From Paraescarpia echinospica (taxonomy: Eukaryota > Annelida > Polychaeta > Sabellida > Siboglinidae), in NCBI GenBank assembly GCA_020002185.1, contig CM034544.1:6023488-6087487 (forward strand): DNA of 64,000 nucleotides, in the 5' to 3' direction. Each line of letters opens with the position of its first letter. The first letter of the stretch is position 1. A model generated the notes under the pieces. The model made no database searches. It was not told the origin of the DNA and saw only the letters and a program-made list of their open reading frames with translations. The position numbers and the translations under genes were made by a program. Below, one piece after another: positions 44,501-51,900 of the stretch.

Positions 44501-46766
44501 CGTTTAAAAATCTTTTTCAAGAAGCTAGAACAACGTCTTTCTATACATTGTTTTTATGTTAAATACTTTAAAATAGTAAGTGATGCAACAGTGATTGGGA
44601 AGGAAAAAGTTCATTATTAAAATTTTTCAAATCGTGTTTTCAGTTGATATTTACATGTGTATAATGTGGTTCTAATAGTCGTTTCCATTATAATGATGTG
44701 TTGTTAGATATCACAATATCTACTGTATTGTTTCCATTATAATGATATGTTGTTAGATATCACAATATCTACTGTATTGTTTCCATTATAATGATGTGTT
44801 GTTAGATATCACAATATCTACTGTATTGTTTCCATTATAATGATGTGTTGTTAGATATCACAATATCTACTGTATTGTTTCCATTATAATGATGTGTTGT
44901 TAGATAACACAATATCTACTGTATTGTTTCCATTATAATGATGTGTTGTTAGATATCACAATATCTACTCTATTGTTTCCATTATAATGATGTGTTGTTA
45001 GATATCACAATATCTACTGTATTGTTTCCATTATAATGATGTGTTGTTAGATATCACAATATCTACTGTATTGTTGCTTAGTGTATCATTGTTGTCCTGT
45101 TGTGACAGGTGCCTGCATACCTGTAATGTTCACGTGTGTTTGACAGGAGTCTGTGTACCTGTAATATTTACCTGTGTTTGAAAGGTGTCTGCATACCTGT
45201 AATGTTCACCTGTGTCTGTGACAGGTATCTGTGCACCTGCAATGTTCACCAGTGTCAGTGACAGGTGTATGTGCACCTGTAATGTTCACCTGTGTTTGAC
45301 AGGTGTCTGCATACCTGCAATGTTCACCTGTGTCTGTAACAAGTGTCTGTGTACCTGCAATGTTCACCTGTGTCTGTAACAAGTGTCTGTGTACCTGTAA
45401 TGTTCACCTGTGTCTGTGCACCTGTAATGTTCACCTGTGTGTCTGACAGGTGTCTGCGTACCTGTAGTGTTCACCTGTGTGTCTTGACAGGTATCTGCAT
45501 ACCTGTAATGTTCACCTGTGTGTCTGACAGGTGTCTGTGTGCCTGTAATGTTCACCTGCATGTCTGTGACAGGTGTAATGTTCACCTGTGTGTCTGAGAT
45601 AGATGTCTGCATAACTGTAATGTTCACCTGTGTGTCTTGACAGGTATCTGCATATCTGTAATGTTCACCTGTGTGTCTGTTACAGGTGTTTGCGTACCTG
45701 TAATGTTCACCTGTGTGTCTGACAGGTGTCTGTGTGCCTGTAATGTTCACCTGCATGTCTGTGACAGGTGTAATGTTCACCTGTGTGTCTGAGATAGATG
45801 TCTGCATACCTGTAATGTTCACCTGTGTGTTTGACATGTGTCTGCATACCTATGATGTTCACCTGTGTCTGACATATGTCTGTGTACCTGTAACATTCAC
45901 CTGTATTTGTGACAGGTGACTGTGCACCTGTAATGTTCATCTGTGTCTGTGACAGGTGTCTGCGTACCTGGCCCATGTGGAGAAGCGTCTAAACGAGGAA
46001 TCAGAGCGGTTACTGCACTATCTCGACATCACGACACGGTGCGTAGTGCACGTAGTGCACACGTCACTTGACTAGTGCATCGTAGTTCACAGCTGCACTG
46101 AACAACCAACCCTTGGCAAACGTCCTCACTTTGATGGACCTTTGACCTTTGTTTTTTATGTGAAATTGGTAGAAATCCACCACACTTCCTACACTGCTTA
46201 TATTTTTGGAGTTTGCGGATGAATTGTTTTTTTAAAGAATTGTTTTAGAACTAATGGTATCCTATTATTTTACTTGTTTATTGTTGTGTCTGTGGCTGTA
46301 TTTATAGCCGTAGACGTAGGAATGTAAGTGCTTCTGATGGCCCACTCTAAATCACACTAACATCAGCCAGTTTTGCTCTTTCAAAATCCATTTTCCTCCT
46401 GACCAGTCATCTTGTGTACTGACAACTATCAACACCAGGAGGCGCCACCGGGACATTTCCGCAGCTGTGTCACGGAAATAGCATCCTCAGAGATTCAGCG
46501 GCAGATTTCTGAATTTAGAAAAATCTCCTTAAAGTTAGCAGTGGATTTTGTTTTAATGATGGGTTTCCTTATGAGTTTGTTGTATCATTGAAACAGTCTG
46601 CAGGTGACCGTTGTGAAATGTCTTGATATGATGGTTAGGGTTAGAAATGATATTGTAAGTGGCCTATGATTGCTGACTGTGTAATGACTGTGTTTCAGGC
46701 GGCCTCTCATTACCTGTGTGGAAAAACAACTGATAGAGCAACATCTAACATCACTGCTACAGAAAG
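20145..46766 (+). CDS. CUL4: Cullin-4, N-terminal half (nine exons), cut off by the assembly gap
   Basis: Coding exons: 20145-20481, 21706-21824, 28788-28882 (end uncertain), 31502-31574, 32399-32472, 36288-36450, 44316-44405, 45956-46038, 46699-46766; about 367 aa. CUL4 is the scaffold of CRL4 E3 ubiquitin ligases. Its N-terminal cullin repeats bind DDB1 and its C-terminus binds RBX1 and is neddylated. Residues 1-112 are a low-complexity extension with a basic NLS-like cluster (NPNRRKRR), as in CUL4B. Then come [129 protein letters not shown] and [17 protein letters not shown], the cullin-4 order. The cullin homology domain and the Nedd8 lysine are absent from the window. Introns 2, 6 and 7 carry splice-site-derived minisatellites. 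Confidence 0.92.
21706..21824 (+). CDS. CUL4: CUL4 exon 2
   Basis: Acceptor GTATTTCAG|AA; encodes [20 protein letters not shown] up to SLEELYQ. The donor CTATCAG|GTCAGT is the first unit of the minisatellite that fills intron 2. Confidence 0.92.
21813..28586 (+). repeat. 23-bp minisatellite made of the CUL4 exon 2 donor
   Basis: Nearly 6.8 kb of tandem units of the form GAGYTCTATCAGGTCAGTGG plus TAG (23 bp). The first unit is the real exon 2 end (GAGCTCTATCAG) plus the first 11 intron bases. From about 23,280 a 123-bp higher-order repeat dominates: four 23-bp units plus one 31-bp unit ending AGGGCAATTGTA. Spacing of 123 was checked at 23,541, 23,664 and 23,787. It ends near 28,586, about 200 bp before exon 3. 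No coding function. Confidence 0.95.
28734..28776. repeat. 15-bp triplet repeat before CUL4 exon 3
   Basis: TGTTGTGATGTCCAG occurs about three times just upstream of the acceptor GTTGTAG|GCT. It contains AG but no exonic bases. Confidence 0.75.
28788..28882 (+). CDS. CUL4: CUL4 exon 3 (3' boundary uncertain)
   Basis: Encodes [20 protein letters not shown] then [13 protein letters not shown]. The end given uses the GT at 28,883, which restores phase with exon 4 (CA+T), but the donor (CACCA|GTTCCT) is poor. The frame is open to 29,009, where a better-looking site (ATTG|GTTAGT) lies but with non-cullin sequence in between. Identity of the exon is firm; its end is not. Confidence 0.75.
29531..31466. 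mobile_element. hAT-like DNA element (1.9 kb) in CUL4 intron 3
   Basis: Left end CAGGGTGCACGG, right end CGCAGCCTG (reverse complement CAGGCTGCG). Flanks are TACTGTTG (29,523-29,530) and CACTGTTG (31,467-31,474), a 7/8 match to an 8-bp target duplication as hAT elements make. Subterminal GACTAGTCC motifs occur in both orientations near both ends. No intact transposase is seen, only short frames. It ends directly before the exon 4 acceptor, which it nearly touches. Confidence 0.6.
29664..30708. mobile_element. Nested 1.05-kb TIR element with ACTTGTCCG subterminal repeats
   Basis: Left CAGCATTCGAAATAGCACTT, right ATTTCTATCGCTG (reverse complement CAGCGATAGAAAT). Flanked by GTCAT on both sides (29,659-29,663 and 30,709-30,713). 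ACTTGTCCG/CGGACAAGT motifs repeat near both ends in opposite orientation. Inserted into the 29,531-31,466 element, hence younger. Confidence 0.6.
31502..31574 (+). CDS. CUL4: CUL4 exon 4
   Basis: Encodes [20 protein letters not shown] plus M. The start is either 31,502 (acceptor GTCAG|T) or 31,507 (TACAG|C). The donor is ATG|GTTTGT. The exon lies 35 bp beyond the right end of the hAT-like insertion. Confidence 0.85.
32399..32472 (+). CDS. CUL4: CUL4 exon 5
   Basis: Acceptor GTTTCAG|ATC, donor TTATG|GTGAGT (phase 2). Encodes [19 protein letters not shown], one of the most conserved cullin segments, then AVASL and W split over the intron. Confidence 0.95.
33070..35260. other. CUL4 intron 5 repeats around a LINE relic
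   Basis: GTCCTTTGG near 33,080 and CCAAAGGAC near 35,225 are inverted. A block (CTGTGACTAATCT, then CCCCTGTTARACTGRACAGT, TTTTAAACTGT) occurs at 33,513-33,632 and again at 34,690-34,806. A tandem pair lies at 33,180-33,410 ('ctgccactat..acNagaaatctgtatttgatt'), and a 47-bp pair (CCTGTAGGTGACAAACATAG) at 33,755-33,828. No clear single element could be delimited. Confidence 0.4.
34088..34380 (-). pseudogene. LINE reverse transcriptase fragment
   Basis: The minus-strand frame reads [20 protein letters not shown], then [19 protein letters not shown] and [20 protein letters not shown]. This corresponds to the RT block with catalytic F-I-D-Y-K-K-A-F-D and the GVRQGENLSPLLF block (the start of which is altered). 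It lacks the [FY]ADD box and both termini. A 5'- and 3'-truncated relic in CUL4 intron 5. Confidence 0.7.
36288..36450 (+). CDS. CUL4: CUL4 exon 6
   Basis: Acceptor GTTACAG|G completes the split Trp codon. Encodes [20 protein letters not shown] up to LLRMLSDLQ. The donor GACCTACAG|GTAGGT is followed by further copies of itself in the intron. Confidence 0.95.
36436..36745 (+). repeat. Tandem copies of the CUL4 exon 6 donor
   Basis: The last 15 exonic bases CTCTCAGACCTACAG plus intron bases GTAGGTGTCAGGCCA are repeated, irregularly spaced at 30-50 bp. GACCTACAG|GT or a close variant recurs after 36,480, 36,549, 36,599, 36,649 and about 36,691. The copy at 36,510 has AT instead of GT. The final copies grade into the 33-bp array. 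Confidence 0.9.
36727..36913 (+). repeat. 33-bp minisatellite, block 1
   Basis: About 5-6 units CTCCTAGATGTAACAGTATG plus GTGTAACAGGCCA. Unit-by-unit comparison shows it derives from the exon 6 donor unit: the spacer GGTGTCAGGCCA became GGTGTAACAGGCCA, and CAG|GTAGG became CAG-TATGG. It is interrupted at 36,914 by a LINE. Confidence 0.9.
37523..38921 (+). pseudogene. CR1-type LINE ORF1 (zinc finger plus SGNH esterase), one frameshift
   Basis: The ATG at 37,523 opens a 286-codon frame. Its N-terminus has a PHD-like cysteine pattern (C16, C19, C30, C46, C49 with W22). A short predicted coiled coil ([15 protein letters not shown]) follows, then a long Lys/Glu/Arg-rich region. It ends at 38,383. 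A shift of one frame around 38,376 continues as [28 protein letters not shown] and [18 protein letters not shown] to 38,921. GDS, GTNN and DxxH are the three catalytic blocks of SGNH/GDSL esterases, known in CR1 ORF1 proteins. The joined length would be near 460 aa. The ORF1 product is thought to bind nucleic acid and possibly membranes during retrotransposition. Confidence 0.85.
39024..41708 (+). pseudogene. CR1-type LINE ORF2 (endonuclease-RT), heavily decayed
   Basis: Readable in pieces over all three frames: [20 protein letters not shown] (endonuclease start), GITESW, a region matching [25 protein letters not shown] (damaged catalytic block), a damaged FADDT and [20 protein letters not shown], ending in [17 protein letters not shown]. 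Many 1-2-base deletions relative to the copy at 50,107-52,083 break the frame, so it cannot encode RT. Confidence 0.8.
41811..42037 (+). repeat. 33-bp minisatellite, block 2
   Basis: About 7 units of the same 33-bp repeat, resuming right after the LINE. 33 is divisible by 3, so the frames stay open ([11 protein letters not shown] per unit on plus). Confidence 0.93.
42038..42802. mobile_element. 765-bp TIR DNA element inside the minisatellite
   Basis: Perfect 14-bp TIRs CAGACCTGCCTACC / GGTAGGCAGGTCTG. Flanked by TAGATG on both sides (42,032-42,037 and 42,803-42,808), i.e. a 6-bp target duplication. Inside are GC-rich palindromes (ATTCCGGAT / TCCGGAAT), a short frame at 42,325 ([20 protein letters not shown]) possibly a transposase or captured N-terminus, and a direct duplication of about 95 bp (42,460-42,550 and 42,552-42,675). 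Superfamily not assigned. Confidence 0.75.
42803..43986 (+). repeat. 33-bp minisatellite, block 3
   Basis: About 36 units of CTCCTAGATGTAACAGTATG plus GTGTAAMGGGCCA. Variants include CATTATGG, CTGTATGG and GTAAAGGG. One unit has an extra base (near 43,477), which shifts the long open frames. The minus-strand frame of 441 codons is only repeat translation. Confidence 0.95.
43987..44315. other. Rest of CUL4 intron 6
   Basis: AT-rich sequence up to the acceptor TTTGTAG|ATT; no feature seen. Confidence 0.6.
44316..44405 (+). CDS. CUL4: CUL4 exon 7
   Basis: 30 codons, phase 0 on both sides, donor CCA|GTGAGT. Encodes [20 protein letters not shown] then [10 protein letters not shown], the cullin repeat segment that ends with the EGQxLMQ motif. 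Confidence 0.95.
44680..45075. repeat. 49-bp tandem repeat, about 8 copies
   Basis: Unit TGTTTCCATTATAATGATGT plus GTTGTTAGATATCACAATAT plus CTACTGTAT. Copies are nearly identical. Contains the inverted repeat AGATA-TCACAA-TATCT. Lies in CUL4 intron 7. Confidence 0.95.
45107..45955 (+). repeat. Minisatellite made of the CUL4 exon 8 acceptor
   Basis: About 20 units of 38-44 bp: GTGTCTGCRTACCTGTAATG plus TTCACCTGTGTSTGTGACAG. The junction ACAG|GTGTCTGCGTACCTG is the real start of exon 8 (15 exonic bases), repeated upstream with small changes. Most units read GTG TCT GCN TAC CTG TAA, so use of a decoy acceptor would meet an in-frame stop after five codons. Confidence 0.93.
45956..46038 (+). CDS. 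CUL4: CUL4 exon 8
   Basis: Encodes [20 protein letters not shown] then HYLDITT and Arg split over the intron (CG|G). It is the last acceptor of the tandem series and the only one that continues as CTG GCC CAT instead of CTG TAA. Confidence 0.94.
46039..46698. other. CUL4 intron 8
   Basis: Starts GTGCGTAGTGCACGTAGTGC (a short direct repeat of GTAGTGCAC). No other feature seen. Confidence 0.6.
46699..46766 (+). CDS. CUL4: CUL4 exon 9, last one before the gap
   Basis: Acceptor GTTTCAG|G; encodes [20 protein letters not shown] then QK, leaving phase 1 at AAAG|GTTGGT. The intron starts with three copies of a 20-bp phrase containing TACTCACACGCCACCTTA. Confidence 0.93.
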
Positions 46767-46822
46767 GTTGGTCTCCCATACTCACACGCCACCTTATATA
46801 CTCACACGCCACCTTATGTACT

Positions 46823-46927
46823 CACACGCCAACATCGCATTGATCAATGCAAGATCTGTGAAAAATAAGACGCTGACTATAAATGAGGAAATTATCCAAC
46901 ACGATTGGGATGTTTTGGCCATCACCG
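46823..46927 (+). pseudogene. LINE endonuclease N-terminus, cut by the gap
   Basis: Encodes NIALINARSVKNKTLTINEE then IIQHDWDVLAIT, the start of a LINE apurinic-type endonuclease (LNARSxxNK, DxLAITETW). The ETW catalytic part would be in the gap. It may be the same family as the L2-like LINE at 61-64 kb. Confidence 0.7.
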
Positions 46928-47927
46928 NNNNNNNNNNNNNNNNNNNNNNNNNNNNNNNNNNNNNNNNNNNNNNNNNNNNNNNNNNNNNNNNNNNNNNNNN
47001 NNNNNNNNNNNNNNNNNNNNNNNNNNNNNNNNNNNNNNNNNNNNNNNNNNNNNNNNNNNNNNNNNNNNNNNNNNNNNNNNNNNNNNNNNNNNNNNNNNNN
47101 NNNNNNNNNNNNNNNNNNNNNNNNNNNNNNNNNNNNNNNNNNNNNNNNNNNNNNNNNNNNNNNNNNNNNNNNNNNNNNNNNNNNNNNNNNNNNNNNNNNN
47201 NNNNNNNNNNNNNNNNNNNNNNNNNNNNNNNNNNNNNNNNNNNNNNNNNNNNNNNNNNNNNNNNNNNNNNNNNNNNNNNNNNNNNNNNNNNNNNNNNNNN
47301 NNNNNNNNNNNNNNNNNNNNNNNNNNNNNNNNNNNNNNNNNNNNNNNNNNNNNNNNNNNNNNNNNNNNNNNNNNNNNNNNNNNNNNNNNNNNNNNNNNNN
47401 NNNNNNNNNNNNNNNNNNNNNNNNNNNNNNNNNNNNNNNNNNNNNNNNNNNNNNNNNNNNNNNNNNNNNNNNNNNNNNNNNNNNNNNNNNNNNNNNNNNN
47501 NNNNNNNNNNNNNNNNNNNNNNNNNNNNNNNNNNNNNNNNNNNNNNNNNNNNNNNNNNNNNNNNNNNNNNNNNNNNNNNNNNNNNNNNNNNNNNNNNNNN
47601 NNNNNNNNNNNNNNNNNNNNNNNNNNNNNNNNNNNNNNNNNNNNNNNNNNNNNNNNNNNNNNNNNNNNNNNNNNNNNNNNNNNNNNNNNNNNNNNNNNNN
47701 NNNNNNNNNNNNNNNNNNNNNNNNNNNNNNNNNNNNNNNNNNNNNNNNNNNNNNNNNNNNNNNNNNNNNNNNNNNNNNNNNNNNNNNNNNNNNNNNNNNN
47801 NNNNNNNNNNNNNNNNNNNNNNNNNNNNNNNNNNNNNNNNNNNNNNNNNNNNNNNNNNNNNNNNNNNNNNNNNNNNNNNNNNNNNNNNNNNNNNNNNNNN
47901 NNNNNNNNNNNNNNNNNNNNNNNNNNN
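46928..47927. other. Assembly gap (1,000 N)
   Basis: Exactly 1,000 N, typical of a fixed-size placeholder, so the true distance is unknown. Translated open frames that cross it are meaningless. Confidence 0.99.
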
Positions 47928-47929
<2 letters not shown>

Positions 47930-47977
<48 letters not shown>

Positions 47978-47995
47978 GAGAGAAAGAGAGAAAGC
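47930..47995. repeat. (AG)n microsatellite at the gap edge
   Basis: AG dinucleotides from the gap border to about 47,974, then impure. Such tracts often cause assembly breaks. Confidence 0.95.
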
Positions 47996-48059
47996 GGATG
48001 TTTTTTAGTAGTCAAGCTAACAGTTCACACACATGTCTGGTGAAATGTCATAAAATCCA

Positions 48060-48340
48060 CATTCCATTCTTAGGATTGATCAAAGTACTCTACCCTTTAC
48101 TCCATGACAGACATGTTTAACCGAATATGATACCGGTTTATCTAGGAAGCATCCAGCCAATCTCCAATTACTGCGTAGACTATTCATACATAAATATCAA
48201 CCGCTGTCTATTGCTAGAGAGTAATCCATACTGTTTGAACTGGAACAACGTGGAGTGAAAGAACTTTCACCAGATTCGAAACGGCATCGATTGGTTTCGA
48301 AGCCGGAATCACGTGACTGGCAGTCCGTCCCTCTAACAGC
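48060..48340 (+). repeat. Dispersed repeat family D, copy 3
   Basis: CTTAGGATTGATCAAAG, then CTTTACTCCATGACAGAC, GGAAGCATCCAGCCA, CAATTACTGCGTAGACTATT and CTGTCTATTGC are collinear with 2,676-2,950. Confidence 0.6.
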
Positions 48341-48904
48341 TACGGCACCGCGCTTCACAACAGTAATTGATGTGTTCAGTATGTTGCTGTTTACCTACGT
48401 CACAATCACAATTTGTGCGCGACCTCCGTCAAGCTTTAGCTTTGTTAACAATGTTGATAACGGCAATATATGTGAATTAAATTACGATTGCGGCATGACT
48501 TCTCATGGATCAAACATAACCGCATACAGTTGGCACTTTAAACAAACTTTGCATATGTTTTTGTCATAAATACATACTTCTGTAACCAGAATTTCAACAA
48601 AATGAACGACTGGATATGAGAACCCACCACGTGTTTTCTGGTGGCTTGAGGGAGTTTTTCTAAGCAATAGGTCACGTGATGGACAGGGCAATTGAAATGT
48701 TTCAGATGACCCCCTGTGGGCTTGACAGATACACTGCCGACGTCAGACTCAGACACATTTCTAACTTATCTAATGTTTGTCCACGCATTAATTCAAGTGA
48801 TTTTCGAGCTTACAATGCTTAATATTACAATAGTATCAACATTACCATGCAATTCAATCTAATATCCTCAGTCACAAGAACCCCAATACAAATTCCTTCT
48901 TCAG
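48341..48904. other. No feature recognised upstream of the 49-52 kb gene
   Basis: May contain upstream exons or the promoter of the next gene, but none could be supported. Confidence 0.4.
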
Positions 48905-48940
48905 CTCCAGTGAAGATCGCTGCCATGGCAACAGGGATTC
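48905..48940 (+). CDS. Uncharacterised gene, exon 1 (or first visible exon)
   Basis: 36 bases, encodes PVKIAAMATGI, donor ATTC|GTGAGT (phase 1). It shares TCGCTGCCATGGCAACAGG exactly with the start of the next exon, so one arose by duplication of the other. Confidence 0.5.
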
Positions 48941-51900
48941 GTGAGTATCTGATGTTGATTATCGCGTTCGTCTGTTTCCAATAATGTACTTATACTGACT
49001 ATTCAAGTATATGCAACAGAGACAAACGCTTGCTTATCGTGAACAATAAAACATGTATTCCAGCAGACCCATTGGTCGATGTCGCTGCCATGGCAACAGG
49101 TTTTTGTGGGTTCGGAGACTACGCCGTCTTCACCGACCACGACAAGAACACTTGCGCTGAAGTGACGTCATCGGACACACCGTTGGACTTCATTCTCAAA
49201 GCGAATGTCTCGCAATCGGAGAACTCGGCCCACGTCCGGATCACTCTACGGGACGGCGACTGCAGCAATGCAAATCAAGTGATAATATTTTGCTTACCAA
49301 GTAACGTGTAGAATCGATTCTACGTATCCACGCAACCAGATCAACCCATATATTAACACACACACACACACAGCAACACAGTCGCATACACACGCCCGCG
49401 CGCATGCACATGCGCCCAAGTACATACACGCATGCAAGCATGTATGCACGCGTCGCGTGGCTAGAGTGACAGTAATGGTGCAGTTTACTACTGTATAATG
49501 ATAGGTTTGTTTATTATGGCTTTCAAATTATGCGTCGTATGCATTAGCTACTTTTAAAAAATATGCGTCGTATACAATCGATATTTTGTATATATTTGTT
49601 TGCTCTACACTCCTCTCCCAATCCATCAGACTGTATGACACCATGGAATTATATCCGCCGTATGCCTCAAGATGGCGCCCACGAACGTCACGTGACGAAG
49701 GAAGTAACGCGAAAGCGACCATTTTGAAAAAAACAATCAAACGTTGCCTAATTTAACAAGATTTAACAAGATTGCCATCCAGAAAATTACTCTGGATGGC
49801 AGGTGGACAAGGAAGCCTTTTGGCTTATCGAGAGTCCAATACTTTTTATCTACATGTATCCCGCCTTTTTAAGGTGTGTGTCGATTTTATTTTTAAACAT
49901 ATTCACGCTACTAGCACCAACACAATCAGGAGATAATCTGTTCCATTCATTTACAGTCCTTTGTGAGAATGAGAACTTTCTTATATCTAATCTACACTGC
50001 TCCTTTACTAATGTAGCTTCATGTCCTCTGGTCCTTCTATTTTTCTTAACTGAGAAAAAAATGTTTCTATCAATATTTTCATAACCATTCAATATTTTAA
50101 ACACTTCTATGTGATCTCTCTCAATCTCCTGGTCTCTAATGTTGTTAAACCACATTCTTTTAGGCGTATTTCGTAACTAAGATCCCTCAGATTTGGTATC
50201 ATTTTAGTCGCTCTCCTCTGTACTCTTTCTAGCATATCTATGTCCTTCTTGCGATATGGCCTCCATGCTTGTATACAATATTCTAAATGAGGCCTCACTA
50301 TTGTTTTGTACAGCGGTACTATTAATTCTTTTTTCTTATACGCTATATTTCGCCTAATTAATCCAAGGATTTGATTTCCCTTTGACGCTGCAATTCCGCA
50401 CTGCTCTGAAACCTTCATATCAGCACTAATGGTTAACCCCAAGTCCTTTTCTTTTACAGTAGTACTTAGAACAGTACCCCCCATTTTATATTTTACCTCT
50501 TCATTCCCATGACCTGTGTGGAGGCATTTACATTTCCCAAAATTGAACAGCATTTGCCACTTTTCAGACCATTTGATCAACCTATCAAGATCATCTTGTA
50601 AATGCTGTCTGTCTCCATCACTTTTAATCCTTCTAAACACTTTTGTATCATCCGCAAATTTTAACACCTTGCTTGTTATATCATCGTCCAAATCGTTGAT
50701 ATATATTAAGAATAATATAGGTCCTAGTACTGATCCCTGTGGTACCCCATTCAATACCGATTTCCAGTTTGAAGCCTCCCCATCAACTACTACACGTTGT
50801 CTTCTGTCATTCAGCCATTTTTCTATCCAGTTTATTATACCATTTCCTATGCCATGGGCCTTTAGCTTAAGGAGTAATCTTTGATGTGGTACTTTGTCGA
50901 AAGCTTTTTGAAAATCTAAATAGATGATATCTACTGGTGATCCCTCATCTACCCACCTAGTGATGTCTTCCAAAAAACATAACATATTTGTTAAGCATGA
51001 CCTCGCTTTTAAAAACCCATGTTGAGATGGGTTTATCAAGTTATGTTTAACAAGAAAATCCACCATGTGATCTTTAATTAGTCTTTCTAATAATTTGCAA
51101 ATCACTGATGTTAAACTCACTGGTCTATAGTTCTCTGACTTGTTTCTCGAACCTTTTTTAAATAACGGTATAATGTTTGCCTCTTTCCATTCTAAAGGAA
51201 CCACTCCCTCTTCTAATGACAAATTGAAAACTGTTGCAAGCGGTACGCTAATTTGTTCTACAATTTCCAATAGTAGTTTGGGCGGAATCCCGTCCACTCC
51301 AGGTGATTTATTATCCTTCATAGCCCTTATTTTCTTAGCTACCATTTCCGAGGTTACAACTAACTGTCCTAAATAGTCTGAATCTGCCCCCTTGAACTTA
51401 GCCTCTGGTACTGGCAGTGAACTAATATCTTCCCTGGTAAACACTGAACTAAAATACTCATTCAGGTCTTCTGCCATTAAGAATCCCTCTGATATTGTAT
51501 TTCCAGCACTATCTTCTAGAGGACCGACCTTATCCTGAACTTTCTGTTTGCTTCGAATATACGCATAAAAACTCTTACTGTCATGTTTTATATTACTAGC
51601 TAATTTTTTTTCATAGCTTCTCTTTGAATTTCTAATTTCAGCTGTAGCTTGATTAAGTGCTTCTTTATAAATGTTGTAGTCTTCATCATTTCCAGTACAT
51701 CTATATGACTTCCACATCATTTGTTTATACTTAATTTTTCTAATGGCTTCTTTCGATAAGTGTTTCTTTTTAGACCGTTTCCCTTGTTTTTTGAAAGGTA
51801 CAAATTTATCGACTATGCACTTAATTTCACTATTTAAGATATTCCAGCATTCGGTTGCTGTCTTATTCTTCAGTGTGTTATTCCAGTCTATCTTTGCTAA

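Noticed and set aside
45343..45976. Open frames with [14 protein letters not shown] repeats
   Set aside because: Translation of the exon-8-acceptor minisatellite.
46666..48120. Open frames of 360-480 codons across 46,666-48,120
   Set aside because: They consist mostly of the 1,000 N gap translated as X plus an (AG)n tract.
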